Of a stretch of 64,000 nt of DNA, positions 53,430-64,000 are shown piece by piece. A program made the position numbers and the translations under genes. The stretch is from Dryas octopetala (Eukaryota; Streptophyta; Magnoliopsida; Rosales; Rosaceae): positions 30,242,698 to 30,306,697 of the forward strand of contig OY992833.1 in assembly GCA_963921425.1 (NCBI GenBank), given 5' to 3'. Under the pieces are notes generated by a model, which saw only the letters and a program-made list of their open reading frames with translations, searched no databases and was not told where the DNA came from. How positions within the stretch are numbered: position 1 is the first letter of the stretch; each line of letters begins with the position of its first letter.

Positions 53430-54333
53430 CGTCTCGTCTCTTCTCTTCTCTGTAGACTTACGAGTGCTAATTAACACTCTAATTAAAGTATTTCTTTTTG
53501 TACTTGAAAAAGAAAAAGAAAAAGGGAGAGAAACGATGGATATAAGATATGTGAAGAAGAGATTCTTGGGTTATATAGAGAGAGAGAATTGAAATATATT
53601 TTGTTGAATGAATAGAGAAAGAATTGAAAGAGGGAATTGAATTATGGTGTCTAAAGGAGAAGACTAGTACGTGGGTAGAAGGAGGGAGGGACAGGAAGGC
53701 AGACAGGGTTGGGTGTCTCAGTGTCTGTGAAACGGTGATGTTACGACTATAAAGTACAAACCTCCTCTCAACACTCAGTGAGCGACTCGTGAGACTCAAC
53801 CCCTAAATTAAGCTGCTTTCTTTTTTTCTTTCTTTTTGTTTGTTTGTTTGGACTTTGGGGGAGCTGGGGGGGCAACTGCCAAGCCCAACCCAAAATAGCC
53901 TAGAGACTTGGACACTTCGAGCTTCATCGATCAACACCGTCACCATGTGGGGTGGGTCCCCTAATCGAGCTCTATCTCAATATTTCTTGATTTTTTATTG
54001 CTGAGACAAGCGCTTTTAACTTTTCTGTTTCTCTCATCTTTTTTTAATTTTAATTTAGAGATTAATTATTGAGTATGTACCAATACAATACTGTCGAAAG
54101 TGACGTCACCCATCCATCCCTCTCTCTCTTGAAGTCAAGACAAGTTCGCATTCAATTGGGCATATCTTGAGAGATTAAAAGTGGGGGAGGGGAGGATGAT
54201 GGATCACCCCCCATGGGCCCCATATGCATTGTCTACACACGACAGGCACGTGGAGAGCTACCAAATCCAAATTTAACATTTATTGATCCAACGCATGCAA
54301 ATGCAACAATCCAATACACACATATTTATAAGT
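53430..54333. other. promoter and leader of the RING gene, then spacer
   Basis: The purine-rich 53500-53640 is probably the 5' leader (CT-rich on the - strand). Beyond about 53830 I see nothing coding. Confidence 0.45.
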
Positions 54334-54700
54334 AGGATTAAATACAAAAATAGTTCATAAATTTTACAATGAGTCTCAATTTAATTTACTAACTATAAAA
54401 AGTATCAATTTGGTCCACAAACTTTTCAAGTTGTATCAAAACAATACAAACAATAACTTTTATTAGAAAATTAACGAAATTGGTCACATGAAAATGTGAT
54501 GAACGGACGAAAATGCCTCTAAAAATGTGGTCACTTGCTGTGTACATGACCAGTTTTCATTAAATTTTTCGATAGAAGTTAATGTTTATATTGCTTTAAT
54601 ACAACTTACAAAGTTCGTGGACCAAATTGACACTTTTTATAGATAGTAGACCAAATTGAGATTCACTGTAAAGTTTGTGCACCATTTTTGTATTTAATCC
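54334..54700. mobile_element. long-TIR MITE, Mutator-like
   Basis: Begins GGATTAAATACAAAAATAGT and ends in the inverse (TTTTTGTATTTAATCC). Arms of about 130 bases (AATTTGGTCCACAAACTTT against AAGTTCGTGGACCAAATTG). Flanking 9-mers TTATAAGTA and TTATATATA agree at 7 of 9. Confidence 0.75.
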
Positions 54701-54837
54701 TTATATATATATATAAATATTCTTTGGGAGCTAACTAGCTATCTATACCACTTTCATTAGAGGATGATGCATGATTCATGTGCTCAACTACAATCCTACT
54801 TTATCTCTATCTCTATTTTTATTAAGAAATATCTTAT

Positions 54838-55127
54838 AAGGCTTCTGTAGCCTCCGGCTGAGGCAAACGTCCCCGAGGGCTCACTCTGCTCTGATTCACC
54901 ACCGGTGGGAGCCGCTCAGAAGAAAAAATGAAGTGCATCGCTTCATTGCTAGAAGAAATGACTGAAAGAGAGTGAGTGCTCCCTTGATAGGAGCCGAACG
55001 GTACTTCTGGTGGATGAAGTGAGGAGAGCGGAACGAAACGGAGAGAGGAGCCGCGAAGCGAGGGAGACGAGAGCACAGCTTTTGGGGGGCCGGCCGGCAG
55101 TGGTTGGCTAGGGTGGAGGCCCCCTTA
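54838..55127. other. GC-rich island resembling plant mitochondrial DNA (possible NUMT)
   Basis: A sharp change from AT-rich to GC-rich sequence on both sides. Stretches such as GAGCCGCGAAGCGAGGGAGA, GCCGGCCGGCAG and AGGAGCCGAACGGTACTTC have the style of plant mitochondrial intergenic DNA. The - strand is open for 80 codons but shows no family. The organelle origin is inferred from memory of such sequence and needs a search. Confidence 0.45.
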
Positions 55128-57467
55128 CATGAATATGATTGATTTAATATCTCAATTCAATAATATGATGAAATTTTCTTACAATAATATATTTAATTTG
55201 ATATCTTAATTTAATAATATGATGACACTTATGTATTTATATTTCATTATATAAAATTTTCTCAAATTTCAAAATAAAAATTATCTTTTGAGATGTTAAA
55301 TCAGCTTATATTCATATTATAGGTAAATTTTTTTCCTATCTCTATATATATGCGGATCAAGTATGAGGAGACCTACGTGGATGCCTATACACCTAGCTCA
55401 TACACTTCTTCACTTGTACATTCCTATAACAGGTATGTAAATTTCATTGCGATCCAACATTTCTGAGTACAGATACAACCGCACCACTCTAGCCATATCA
55501 ATAATAGGGGGAAGTACTATATTATAAAACATCAAATTTCTAGTATATAGATATGCCAACCCCAATCATATTCCTTCGGTAGTCTTTTAATTTTAAAGAA
55601 AAAAAATGGCCAAACGTTTCTCTCATAGTCATAATTTTCTGAATTTTAAAATAATTTATTTTCCCAATTTTATTTAATATGATTTTTCTTTGAACTTTCC
55701 AAAATTTAGAAGCAATACAAAGCATCCTGTCTCAATCTGAAGGGAATATGGCGATGGCCCATCCCCACTAGTGTCGTATACTCATCTTCATATATAATAC
55801 CGAGTTAAGAAACCCTATTTCCGGGTAAAACTTCTTAATGTGCGATTGATACATCCACTGGCATTAATTATATTAAAGTGTACCTTAATTAATTAATTAA
55901 TTAATTGCTGCTTTATATTAATTTTTAAGCCAATCCTTTCTTTTTTTTCTTTAAAAATATTTATTGGCCAACAACTTGGGTTTGGTTAATTGGTATCATT
56001 TATTAGTTAATTAAGTTTTTAAAAATGTTGTTTTGTTGGTTAGACATGCTGCATTATGGGGGGGTAAGGAATATGATAAAAGACTAAACAGGTATAGGTT
56101 ACATTCCATATCCGTGCTATACAGAAGAGAGATTATCATCATATTATTGTTTTGCTAAAAATTAAGATGATTAATAATAAAGTCAAATGTTTTTCTCTAT
56201 TAGAAAAAGATACGACATTCATACATAGTGTAAAACGACATTCGAATATCTCATAATAAGTGTTTAAACGTTGTCTCGATTAAACGTTGCATTCTTGATG
56301 AAAAAAAACATTGTCTCACATCTCACTTCAAGCATGAAATTAATCACAAAACTAATCGTGCCATAGCCCAACCTAAATACACAAAAAATTAAAATTAAAA
56401 CCCTAATCATAGTTTAAGGCTACAACCCATAACCCATAACCCATAACTCACAACCAACATCCCACATTCACAAACATTCAATTCATCTAAGTGAAAAAAG
56501 GATTTGGATTGTTTTTTTTTTGTTTGTTTGTTAAAATCTTAACTGTATAATATAAATTTAAAAATTTATGTAATATTTTGAGCATTCAAAAAGAACTATG
56601 AATTTATTTTATTTTATTTCTTTATTTTTAAATAATAAATATATGACTAAAATTAAAATTTAAGTATAAAAAAAATAAATCGAGGATTTGAATCCTTTAA
56701 AAATTTGACTTCATCCCATTCGCATATTAATGATGCATAAGTGTTGTATACTAGGAAATCCAATTTTGATCGTTAACCACAAGAAAAGGTTGGTTTTGGA
56801 TAGGAGGCTAGATATTAAGAAGAGGAGTCAGGACTCAGGAGTGGACAAATCAGTCGAAAATGAAAAGTGTCGGCAGGATTTCAAACATATGTATTACGTA
56901 GATTGTAGACACATGTGATTAATTATCGACTAATAACAAACTTTTTTTTTTTTGGTCAAGACTAATAATTAACAAACATTGGGCGGTGTGATTATAAGTC
57001 ATGGAGAGAGATTTTCCATGATCTCCGCTGACTAATTAATCAATCAATATCCAACATTTGAGTAGCAAACATATAATTAACTAGAATAGAAGCCTGAACA
57101 TTAGCTTTTAGCAGGAGATATAAACAAGAATCATTGACAGATGCATGATGCAATCTCCACCGTCCACACAGATCCGCGTATCCACCGTCCACAAAGATCC
57201 GCGTGGCCCTTTAATAATTTAATTTCAAAGATACCACAAAGCAAGCTGTTGTTGTTAATTAAGCAAATTAATGCATTCCCTCGTTTGATTTATATAGTAA
57301 GGGCCGTAAGGCTATTGATATAAAGTCCTCATCATCCATTTTGTGAGAAGAGGATCAAACACTGAATCCTCCCCTATCGAGTTGCATTTGGTCCACATAA
57401 AGTGCTTGGAGCTATCCAGTCTATTGTCCAAGTGATTAAAAGGCTACTAATCCTACATATATTATAA
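55128..57467. other. intergenic region
   Basis: AT-rich with no gene recognised. It holds a short ACCCATA repeat at 56425-56447, a near-duplicate TCCACCGTCCACA(C/A)AGATCC at 57156-57202, and the micro-insertion at 56928. Confidence 0.45.
56928..56977 (-). mobile_element. micro-insertion: CTTGACC + poly(A), interrupted repeats
   Basis: GACTAATAACAAAC (56928-56941) and GACTAATAATTAACAAAC (56960-56977) flank a T run and GGTCAA. A later change of a few bases separates the two repeats. Confidence 0.5.
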
Positions 57468-57476
57468 TTAATTAAA

Positions 57477-57871
57477 GGGATTAATACCATTTTGCTCCCC
57501 AGACTATTACACTTGTATCAGTTTGCTCCCCAGACTTCTAATTTGGAAAATTAAGGACTCTGATTTTTTCAATTTTGCCAATTGAGGTTCTTTTGTCAAT
57601 TTACACATTTTTTATCCAAATCTTTGAGGGCAAAATGGTCCCTTCCAATTAGATCTTATCATTTTTTCCTCATGCATCATTTTTTCTCTTTTATTTCTTG
57701 CTAAATTTTGCTTGATCATCTCGAAATTTTAGATGAAAAATGTATAAATTGACGGAATAACCTTAATTGGCAAAATTGAAAAAGTCAGGGTCCTTAATTT
57801 TTCAAATTAGAAGTCTGGGGAGCAAACTGATACATGTGTAATAGTCTGGGAAGCAAAATGACATTAATCCC
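57477..57871. mobile_element. long-TIR MITE, Mutator-like, perfect 9-bp duplication
   Basis: Begins GGGATTAATACCATTTTGCT and ends in its inverse (ATGACATTAATCCC). The arms extend through CCCCAGACT..CTAATTTG. TTAATTAAA is perfectly duplicated at 57468-57476 and 57872-57880. Confidence 0.85.
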
Positions 57872-58052
57872 TTAATTAAATTAGTCTATGAAGTTCTTAG
57901 CAACATCGAGATAATATTTGATTGATGATAATGATGCTGATGACAATGATAGGTAAGACGTATGACATACAACTATACAAGAAATGAATTATATATCATT
58001 GGATTAAGTAAATTAATCATGCACAGTTAGTTCTTAGAAATGATAATATATA

Positions 58053-58548
58053 GGCTTATTCACACCATTATTCCTGTAAGATACACTTTTTTTCATTTTA
58101 CTCTCTGAAACTTAAATCCTCTCAGTTTGCCACCTGAACTTCACACAGTTATTGCAAAAGACCCTATGTCGTTAACTCTGTCAATTTTTCTGTTAAAAAA
58201 GCTGACGTGACACCTATATGGCATGAGTGATACCCTTTTCTAGTTATGTAAGATTCATATGGACAAAAAAAATTATAAAAAATTGATATGAATATTATTA
58301 TTATTTTGCTTAAAAATGATTTTTTATTATTTTTTTGTCTATATAGATCTTACATAATTAAAAAGGGTCTCACTCATGCCATATAAGTGTCACGTCAGCT
58401 ATTTTAACTGAAAAATTAACAGAGTTGACGGCATAGTGTCTTTTGCAATAATTTTGTGAAGTTCAGGTGGCAAATTGAGAGAATTTAAGTTTCAAAGAAC
58501 AAAGTGAAAAAAAGTATACCTTACAGGGGATAATGATGTGAATAAACC
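58053..58548. mobile_element. long-TIR MITE, Mutator-like
   Basis: Left end GGCTTATTCACACCATTATT and right end (inverse of AATAATGATGTGAATAAACC, with small differences), with arms of about 200 bases including GACGTGACACCTATATGGCA. Flanking 9-mers TAATATATA and TATTATATA agree at 8 of 9. Confidence 0.8.
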
Positions 58549-60102
58549 TATTATATATGACATAGGAATAGTCAAAAAGAAATTTAATACATTAAAGAAT
58601 ACCTTTGGATGCATTGTAGATCTTGCAGAGTCCAGAAGGTCCCCAGGGAAATTTATTAGGTAAGAACACTTGGAAAATCATGTCCATTCATTGTACTAAA
58701 AGCAGAAAATTTATTTAAAAATTTAAAGGTATACATCATTAGTTTGCTGAAGTAAAGAAATCACTGGATTGTATAATTACTAAAATGTATATTCACCCTG
58801 ACGTATTTATTAGGATTTTAGGACTAATTAAAAAGACTGTCTAGTGCGGACAGGAATGTCAACATTCACCACATCTAAGAGTGGACAACTATACTCTATT
58901 AATCCACGATGTATCCTTAGAAGCATTTAAAGGGTCTAAAAACATTTGTATCATATATAACGTCCGCGATGTATCTTTACTTATGAGGTTGAAAGTTGAA
59001 ACTTTGAAACCACCTTCAGAGCAAAACAACAATTAGGTCTAAAACATTATGAAAGGACACTTTTAATTAGCTTTACCTATCAAGTGCATGGAGTTAAATT
59101 TATGTCCTTTCAAGAGTTTGAACACCATTTTTACCCATTACTGGCTATTAAGCTTTCCCTTAATATATATTTGTATTTGGACATGGCAATAACTTGCGAA
59201 CAATCCAGAAGGGTAATTGACAGGTTCATGCACTCATAACATAACCTTTGGGATATGGCTTTAGGCAACAATGCAACATACGTATGGTTCTTTATTTGGT
59301 TTGCTTTCTTTTTCTCGGACATTATTTCTATAAGTTAGTGTGTTGTGACTTGTGGGGATCTGGGTAAGACTTTCTCGGTAGACCTACGAGATGTGATAAC
59401 TCAGAAAGAATGTTTGACTCGGATACTTTGATCAAGCCATGGACCGGGTCAAACAGATGATGGTTTTGGGTAAGATCCAACGGTACCAAAGGTTGTCTCA
59501 GATCAACCTGAAACTCTTTTAAAAAAAAAAAACACAACGACCCATACCTACCATGAAGCGTCCTTTACTTGACCTCATTATCTGCCATGATCTTGATCTC
59601 CAATAATCTATTTTTATTTAAAATGTAAATAAATAAACAGAAAATTGCAAAGCCAATATTCCAAATCGAAAAAAGAAGCTGATCTATATTGCAAATGAAC
59701 TACTATCATCAACTTAAAGCAGATTGTATTCAACTACAAAAGAGTAGCACAACATCACAGTTAATTGACAAGCTCTGTATGTACGAGTACAACAAGCTTG
59801 CAAAAGCATTGAAGCACAGTAAAGGCCAAAGACAACACCACCGGCCTTTCATATTACTAACAAATAGCCTAACTAAAATGTATTACTAAAAATTTTAAAA
59901 AATAATAAATAAAAAACATCTATGTGTTGATAATGATGAGATTTTGTAAATTTACAACTTCACAAGCAAAAGTTGCATGTCGAACAGCTCAAGTAGATTT
60001 TTCATCTCTCTTTATTAATTCCTGAAAAAAACATGAGATGACAGGAGATTAATATTTGCCAAACATTAAAAACATGCTGATTTATTTCCCTCTTTTTTCA
60101 TA
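58549..60102. other. spacer and 3' UTR side of the hydroxylase gene
   Basis: No gene recognised. 59340-59535 ends in an A run after a moderately GC-rich stretch and could be a SINE-like copy, but I see no duplicated flanks. Confidence 0.4.
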
Positions 60103-61904
60103 TCAAATTTTCAATACCAATTTGGTGGCAGCAATCGATTGACGCTGCCTTTCTTTCTTCTCACGTTGGCAATCTCCACACCAGCTAGAAAAATCTTTCT
60201 GATATTTCCTCAGCTCTCTAAAGACCGAACTACAAGAAGATTGTGAATGCAAATTGAGCAAATTGAAAAACAGCACTACATAATTAAAATAATCCTTACA
60301 GTATAACCAGAGGATTGACGTTTACTGTAAGGATACATAGAAAAGCTTCTATAAAACTAAGAGTCAAATACCCAAACAAACATGCAGGCCCAAAATGAAT
60401 TAAGAATCTATTCTTTTGTTGGCTGCTTTAAATTAAATCAGAAATACTGTAAATTTCCAAAGCCCAAACCAGACAAACATTCAAAGTCTTTTTTAGCCTT
60501 TCTTAGAGTATTCCATTAATTTTCTTAGATAATATTTTCTTTTTAAATAAAATGTTACGTTTTTTTAACTTGCCAAAAAAGAAGATGCTATGTTTTCAAT
60601 GCCATTTAGCGTGTTGTGCATTATGCACAATCAATTGAGAGAACAACCATGACAGTATGCTTAGGGGAAACCATCATGTTTTGGAAACTCCCAAATTTCT
60701 AATATTTCACTACTCTAAGACCAGTCCTCTAAAACATTTGAGTTCCAAATATTTCTTGTATGCATTACACCTATATCAACTTATATCAAACCGCGAACAA
60801 ATTCATAAGTTGCATTAATTGGATACCTTTTTCACATAGAGCAGGTTCGAGATGTACTAGACCTTGGGGAGATGGTGATATCCTTGAAATCCTCAAGTTA
60901 GGTTTCTTGAATTTCTTTTAAGGGGCTAAAAAAGTGAAGGAGAAAGGTACCTTCTGCACCATAGTAGTAAGTTGACTCGACGCCCAGAAGTTGTGGCTCT
61001 AGCACCATGCCGATGGCGACCACGATGAAGAACTGCATGTCCCGGAACATGAGTATAATCGAAGGTTTCCTATGAATGTACAAAAATAAATAAGAAAATA
61101 GAAGAAAATATAATATATTTTTTTTCAGTGCAGTGGGCACCAAAGCCCAAAAGAAAAGGATATGAGTACTCTATACTTAGTCTATTATGTTATTCAACTA
61201 AATATGCACTTGATTTCATAAAGCAGCTACTGAAGATGAGACATTCATAGTTCATGACCATATTGTGACATAACAATTTTTCAATTTGCATACTAGATAT
61301 GCAACTTGCTGCCTACCAATATAATTATCATGAATTAGAATGAAATCGAATATGATACCTAAAGCATTTCTACTTCTAGAAGTTGAACAGCGTGACCTCA
61401 CATAAAATACTGTATTAAAAAAAAAAAAAAGATCTTAAAGATTAGCATACCTCCATTTGTGTCTCTGAATTCACATGTTTATCGCATCGAACACCTCGAA
61501 AGAACAATTCTCCACCAGAAAATTGCTTGCCCAAGCAAACATTCAAGGTGACTTCTGAGTCATCCACATGAAAACCTACAATACAAAGCTGCTGTGGGTC
61601 CATAAAAGCTTAAGAAGCTATAGATTTATTTCCCAGGGCTTGAACATGAAAAACAGACAGGAAAGGAAAGGGTAGACATACATTATTGAACAAATCACAC
61701 AAAAAAAATGAAAAGATAAATAAGGAGAAGTCATATCAGCTAAAACCATAAATCAAAACTGTTGTGTTAAAAGAAAGTCAATCAGTAGAATTAAGTAATA
61801 GAGTGTATCATCTTCCACTTAGATATCAAAGCCTCAGTATTACTATACAGCACAACTCCCTGGAGTAAGAAACTAGAAAGAACAGTTTATGAAATGGCAT
61901 CCAG

Positions 61905-61962
<58 letters not shown>

Positions 61963-63693
61963 CAGAGAAAGAGAGACAGAGAGGGCTTCAAATACAAATA
62001 TAATTTTAAAAATTTAATTCCAAAATTTTCGGATGGATAAGGAAGCACCTACCAAGCTCTACATCCCTATCGATTCCATATTCAACAACAAAACCATGAT
62101 GAGAATCCAGCGTGGATCCACCAACTTCAGGAAAGAAAACTACATAAAATTCCATCATTAAAACGAGTATAACATTAGTTACAATCCTTTATACAGTGTT
62201 TTTAATTTCTTTCTAATCACAATCTCATAATGATTAGAGATGGAATACCTTTGGATATAGGGCGTATAAGGTCATCCATCAATTTGTCAAGCATGGTTTC
62301 CAGGCCAAAGTCATCAAGAACGGCACCATATCTGTTCATTGTGTTTGGTCGCGTGATTGTGCATTTTGTCTCATGGACCCACCTTTCAAAATTTTCCACC
62401 TAGGCAATCAGAATCTGGTCAGAAAATAGAAAAACTAACATACAGGAAAAATAAACATATATCCAAAATGATACCTCAGATAATAACAATTCACAGAAAT
62501 GTGGCAGAAGCATTTCAAATGTATAAATTCCAGGATAGGGTTCAGCCATAACACTTCTAAAACTATCCTCTGTATTCTCATTGATTGCTTTGAGAAACGA
62601 GGGGACAAAGAACTTTGCAGCTTGCATAGTGTATAACTCCCGGTGTAGAGGCTACAAAGAGGATGGAACAGTTAAGAAGGAAATGTATGTATATTTTAGT
62701 CAATGAAGGCAATTGATGTTTACTAACATGCATTATATACAAAACCCAATTCCTAAATTCCAGAAGTACCAAGAAAAGGGACTTAACTCTATTTACTGTA
62801 ACACTCCCCCATAAAGGTGTAATACACATATTACAGCATATTTGCAAATTGACGCACCTGATAGTTTGATAAGATCCCCTTCCTGTAGTGTCTTTGTCGT
62901 TGAATCTGTTTATTCAAACACGGGAAAACTGTGAACCTTTCAGGGACATAATGGCGTTGCATTGACTAATTAAAAAGAGCACATTGCCCATGGTGTTCTT
63001 AACTAATTATAATCTCTACACAAGCTTATCTCCCATGGCTACACACAGAAATTAGAATCCACGTAAACATCAAATTTTCAAACAAGGATGGCTATTTGTA
63101 TATTCACAAATTGCCAAAATCCAATGTCTTCTAAAGTCTTCATTTTGTTTTAGTCTCTTTTCATCCATTTTCTCAGTACCCAAACAAACAATCACTTCTG
63201 GAGAATTCAAAAGAAATGGCACATTCTCTTGTGATTGCAAGTTTGCAACACAAGCCCGCTCATTTCACACTAATCCAAAAAAATAATTTAAAAACACGCC
63301 GCACGGAATTGGAAACTTCCACATTCACATTCAGTTTCAGTTTCCTGCACTGACCAAACACACAGAGAGAATATAGAGAGAGAGAGAAGGAGAGTTGTCA
63401 TTTCTTCTTACTCGATTAGCCTCCGACGAGTAGCGTAGCAGAATGTCCCTCATGTACTGGAGCTTGAGGTCACGTGACACATTGAGCAGGCCCGGAGGCA
63501 AGTAGTGCTCCAGCGAGCTGAAGAGCAAGGGACTAAACTCCAATTGCTGCAGGTCCTCGTAGTCGTCCGCCTTGTGCTCCTTGTTCGGGTTCAGTCTCAG
63601 CCTGTTCGTCAAGCTCATCGAAACGACGCCGTTTCCGTTGCCCGTGCTCGGCGTTTGAGGCGGTTGCTTTCTTCGGTCCACTGAGCCGTCCAT
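60103..63693 (-). CDS. 2-oxoglutarate/Fe(II)-dependent prolyl-hydroxylase-like protein (PKHD type)
   Basis: Eight exons on the - strand: 63693-63412, 62905-62858, 62651-62475, 62399-62249, 62139-62053, 61575-61451, 61069-60951 and 60229-60103. All splice sites are GT-AG, phases agree, 371 aa. The N-terminus is disordered; then RLRLNPNKEHK, LPPGLLNVSRDLKLQYMRDI and IQRQRHYRKGI. The catalytic double-stranded beta-helix holds GFHVDDSEVTLNVCLG (H-x-D iron ligands), FSGGELFFRG and VPGHAVLHRGRHRHGA (distal His), then TTSGRRVNLLLW with the Arg that binds 2-oxoglutarate. The C-terminus is Cys/basic (SSWCGDCQREKKERQRQS). No signal peptide, so it is probably cytosolic or nuclear. Related Arabidopsis proteins (At1g22950, At3g18210) are annotated as oxygenases of unknown substrate. 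A long AG microsatellite lies in the intron between exons 5 and 6. Confidence 0.9.
61909..61978. repeat. AG microsatellite in a hydroxylase intron
   Basis: About 24 AG units followed by imperfect GACAGAGA repeats, between coding exons 5 and 6. Confidence 0.85.
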
Positions 63694-64000
63694 AGAAATG
63701 GACTCAGAGAAAGAGAGGGAGAGAGGGGATCGAGAGAGAGGGATTGTGGTTTTCAGATAGAGAAAGTAAATGAATTGGTGGAATTAGGGTTTTGGAGAAT
63801 TGAGGATGAAGAAGAAGTTTGAGTTACAGGTTAGGGTATGAATTCCTGACTGGTTAGTTAAACCAGTAGACGTGCAAGCTGGATCTGGATGCGGGGTCCA
63901 GGTAGGAGGAAACGAGGCTGGTGATGACGTGGACGTTTTTTTATTAGAGTGTGGGGACGCTTTGACGTGGAGTGTTGGAAACTTGTCCGAAATTTTATAA
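63694..64000 (-). promoter_or_regulatory. leader and promoter of the hydroxylase gene
   Basis: The 5' leader on the - strand is CT-rich (complement of GAGAGAGGGAGAGAGGGG, 63709-63745). The window ends inside the upstream region. No TATA box is obvious. Confidence 0.45.

Noticed and set aside
54960-54995. miR156-like sequence (GAAAGAGAGTGAGTGCTC)
   Set aside because: Resemblance is partial, there is no complementary arm nearby, and the island looks organelle-derived.
56425-56447. Telomere-like repeat
   Set aside because: The unit is CCCATAA, not CCCTAAA, and only about three copies occur.
59328-59537. Possible SINE ending in an A run
   Set aside because: No A/B box pair and no flanking duplication could be seen.
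1-64000. tRNA, rRNA and CRISPR features
   Set aside because: None recognised by eye; the only regular repeats are those listed, and the organism is a plant.

Overview
This is a gene-poor, AT-rich, intron-rich stretch of a flowering-plant nuclear genome. A CCCH zinc-finger gene, a B-box gene and a ubiquitin-like gene sit in the same order as my recollection of Arabidopsis At1g68185-At1g68190-At1g68200. The miR482/2118 hairpins and TTGGCC-poly(A) insertions suggest a woody eudicot, perhaps Rosaceae. The family assignment is inference.

Layout. 0.7-3.3 kb: six-exon ubiquitin-like (Rad60-SLD type) gene, + strand. 5.5-8.05 kb: five-exon two-B-box gene with a decayed CCT tail, +. 9.2-10.7 kb: Harbinger-like non-autonomous DNA element. 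11.5-13.5 kb: tandem CCCH zinc-finger gene of the C3H15/CDM1 type, +. 14.6-28 kb: no protein genes, but ten hairpins on the + strand whose 3' arms match miR482/miR2118 and which share outer stems, flanks and a downstream exon. This is a tandemly grown MIR482 cluster broken up by MITEs. 28.85-33.2 kb: LINE (L1 type) on the - strand with an open ORF2 and a 15-bp target duplication. 33.2-39 kb: mostly intergenic, with a paralogous copy of cluster flank. 39-49.6 kb: LRK10L/WAK-like receptor remnants on the - strand: a kinase fragment, a truncated ectodomain, one intact kinase-less ectodomain gene and an orphan copy of the upstream region. A young Ty1/Copia element (40.59-45.56 kb) separates the truncated copy from its upstream region. 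52.9-53.4 kb: single-exon RING-H2 gene, -. 54.8-55.1 kb: GC-rich island that looks like organelle DNA. 54.3-58.6 kb: long-TIR MITEs with 9-bp duplications. 60.1-63.7 kb: eight-exon 2-oxoglutarate/Fe(II) prolyl-hydroxylase-like gene, -.

Two systems stand out. The first is the MIR482 array: 22-nt miR482/2118 family members are known to target the P-loop region of NBS-LRR transcripts and trigger phased siRNAs, so this would be a defence-gene control locus. It includes diverged members and a mature/star compensatory change. The second is a scatter of about a dozen micro-insertions (roughly 12-31 bp) made of a TTGGCC/TGACC core plus poly(A), on either strand, flanked by direct repeats mostly 9-17 bp long. 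They look like non-LTR retrotransposon insertions truncated to almost nothing but the tail.
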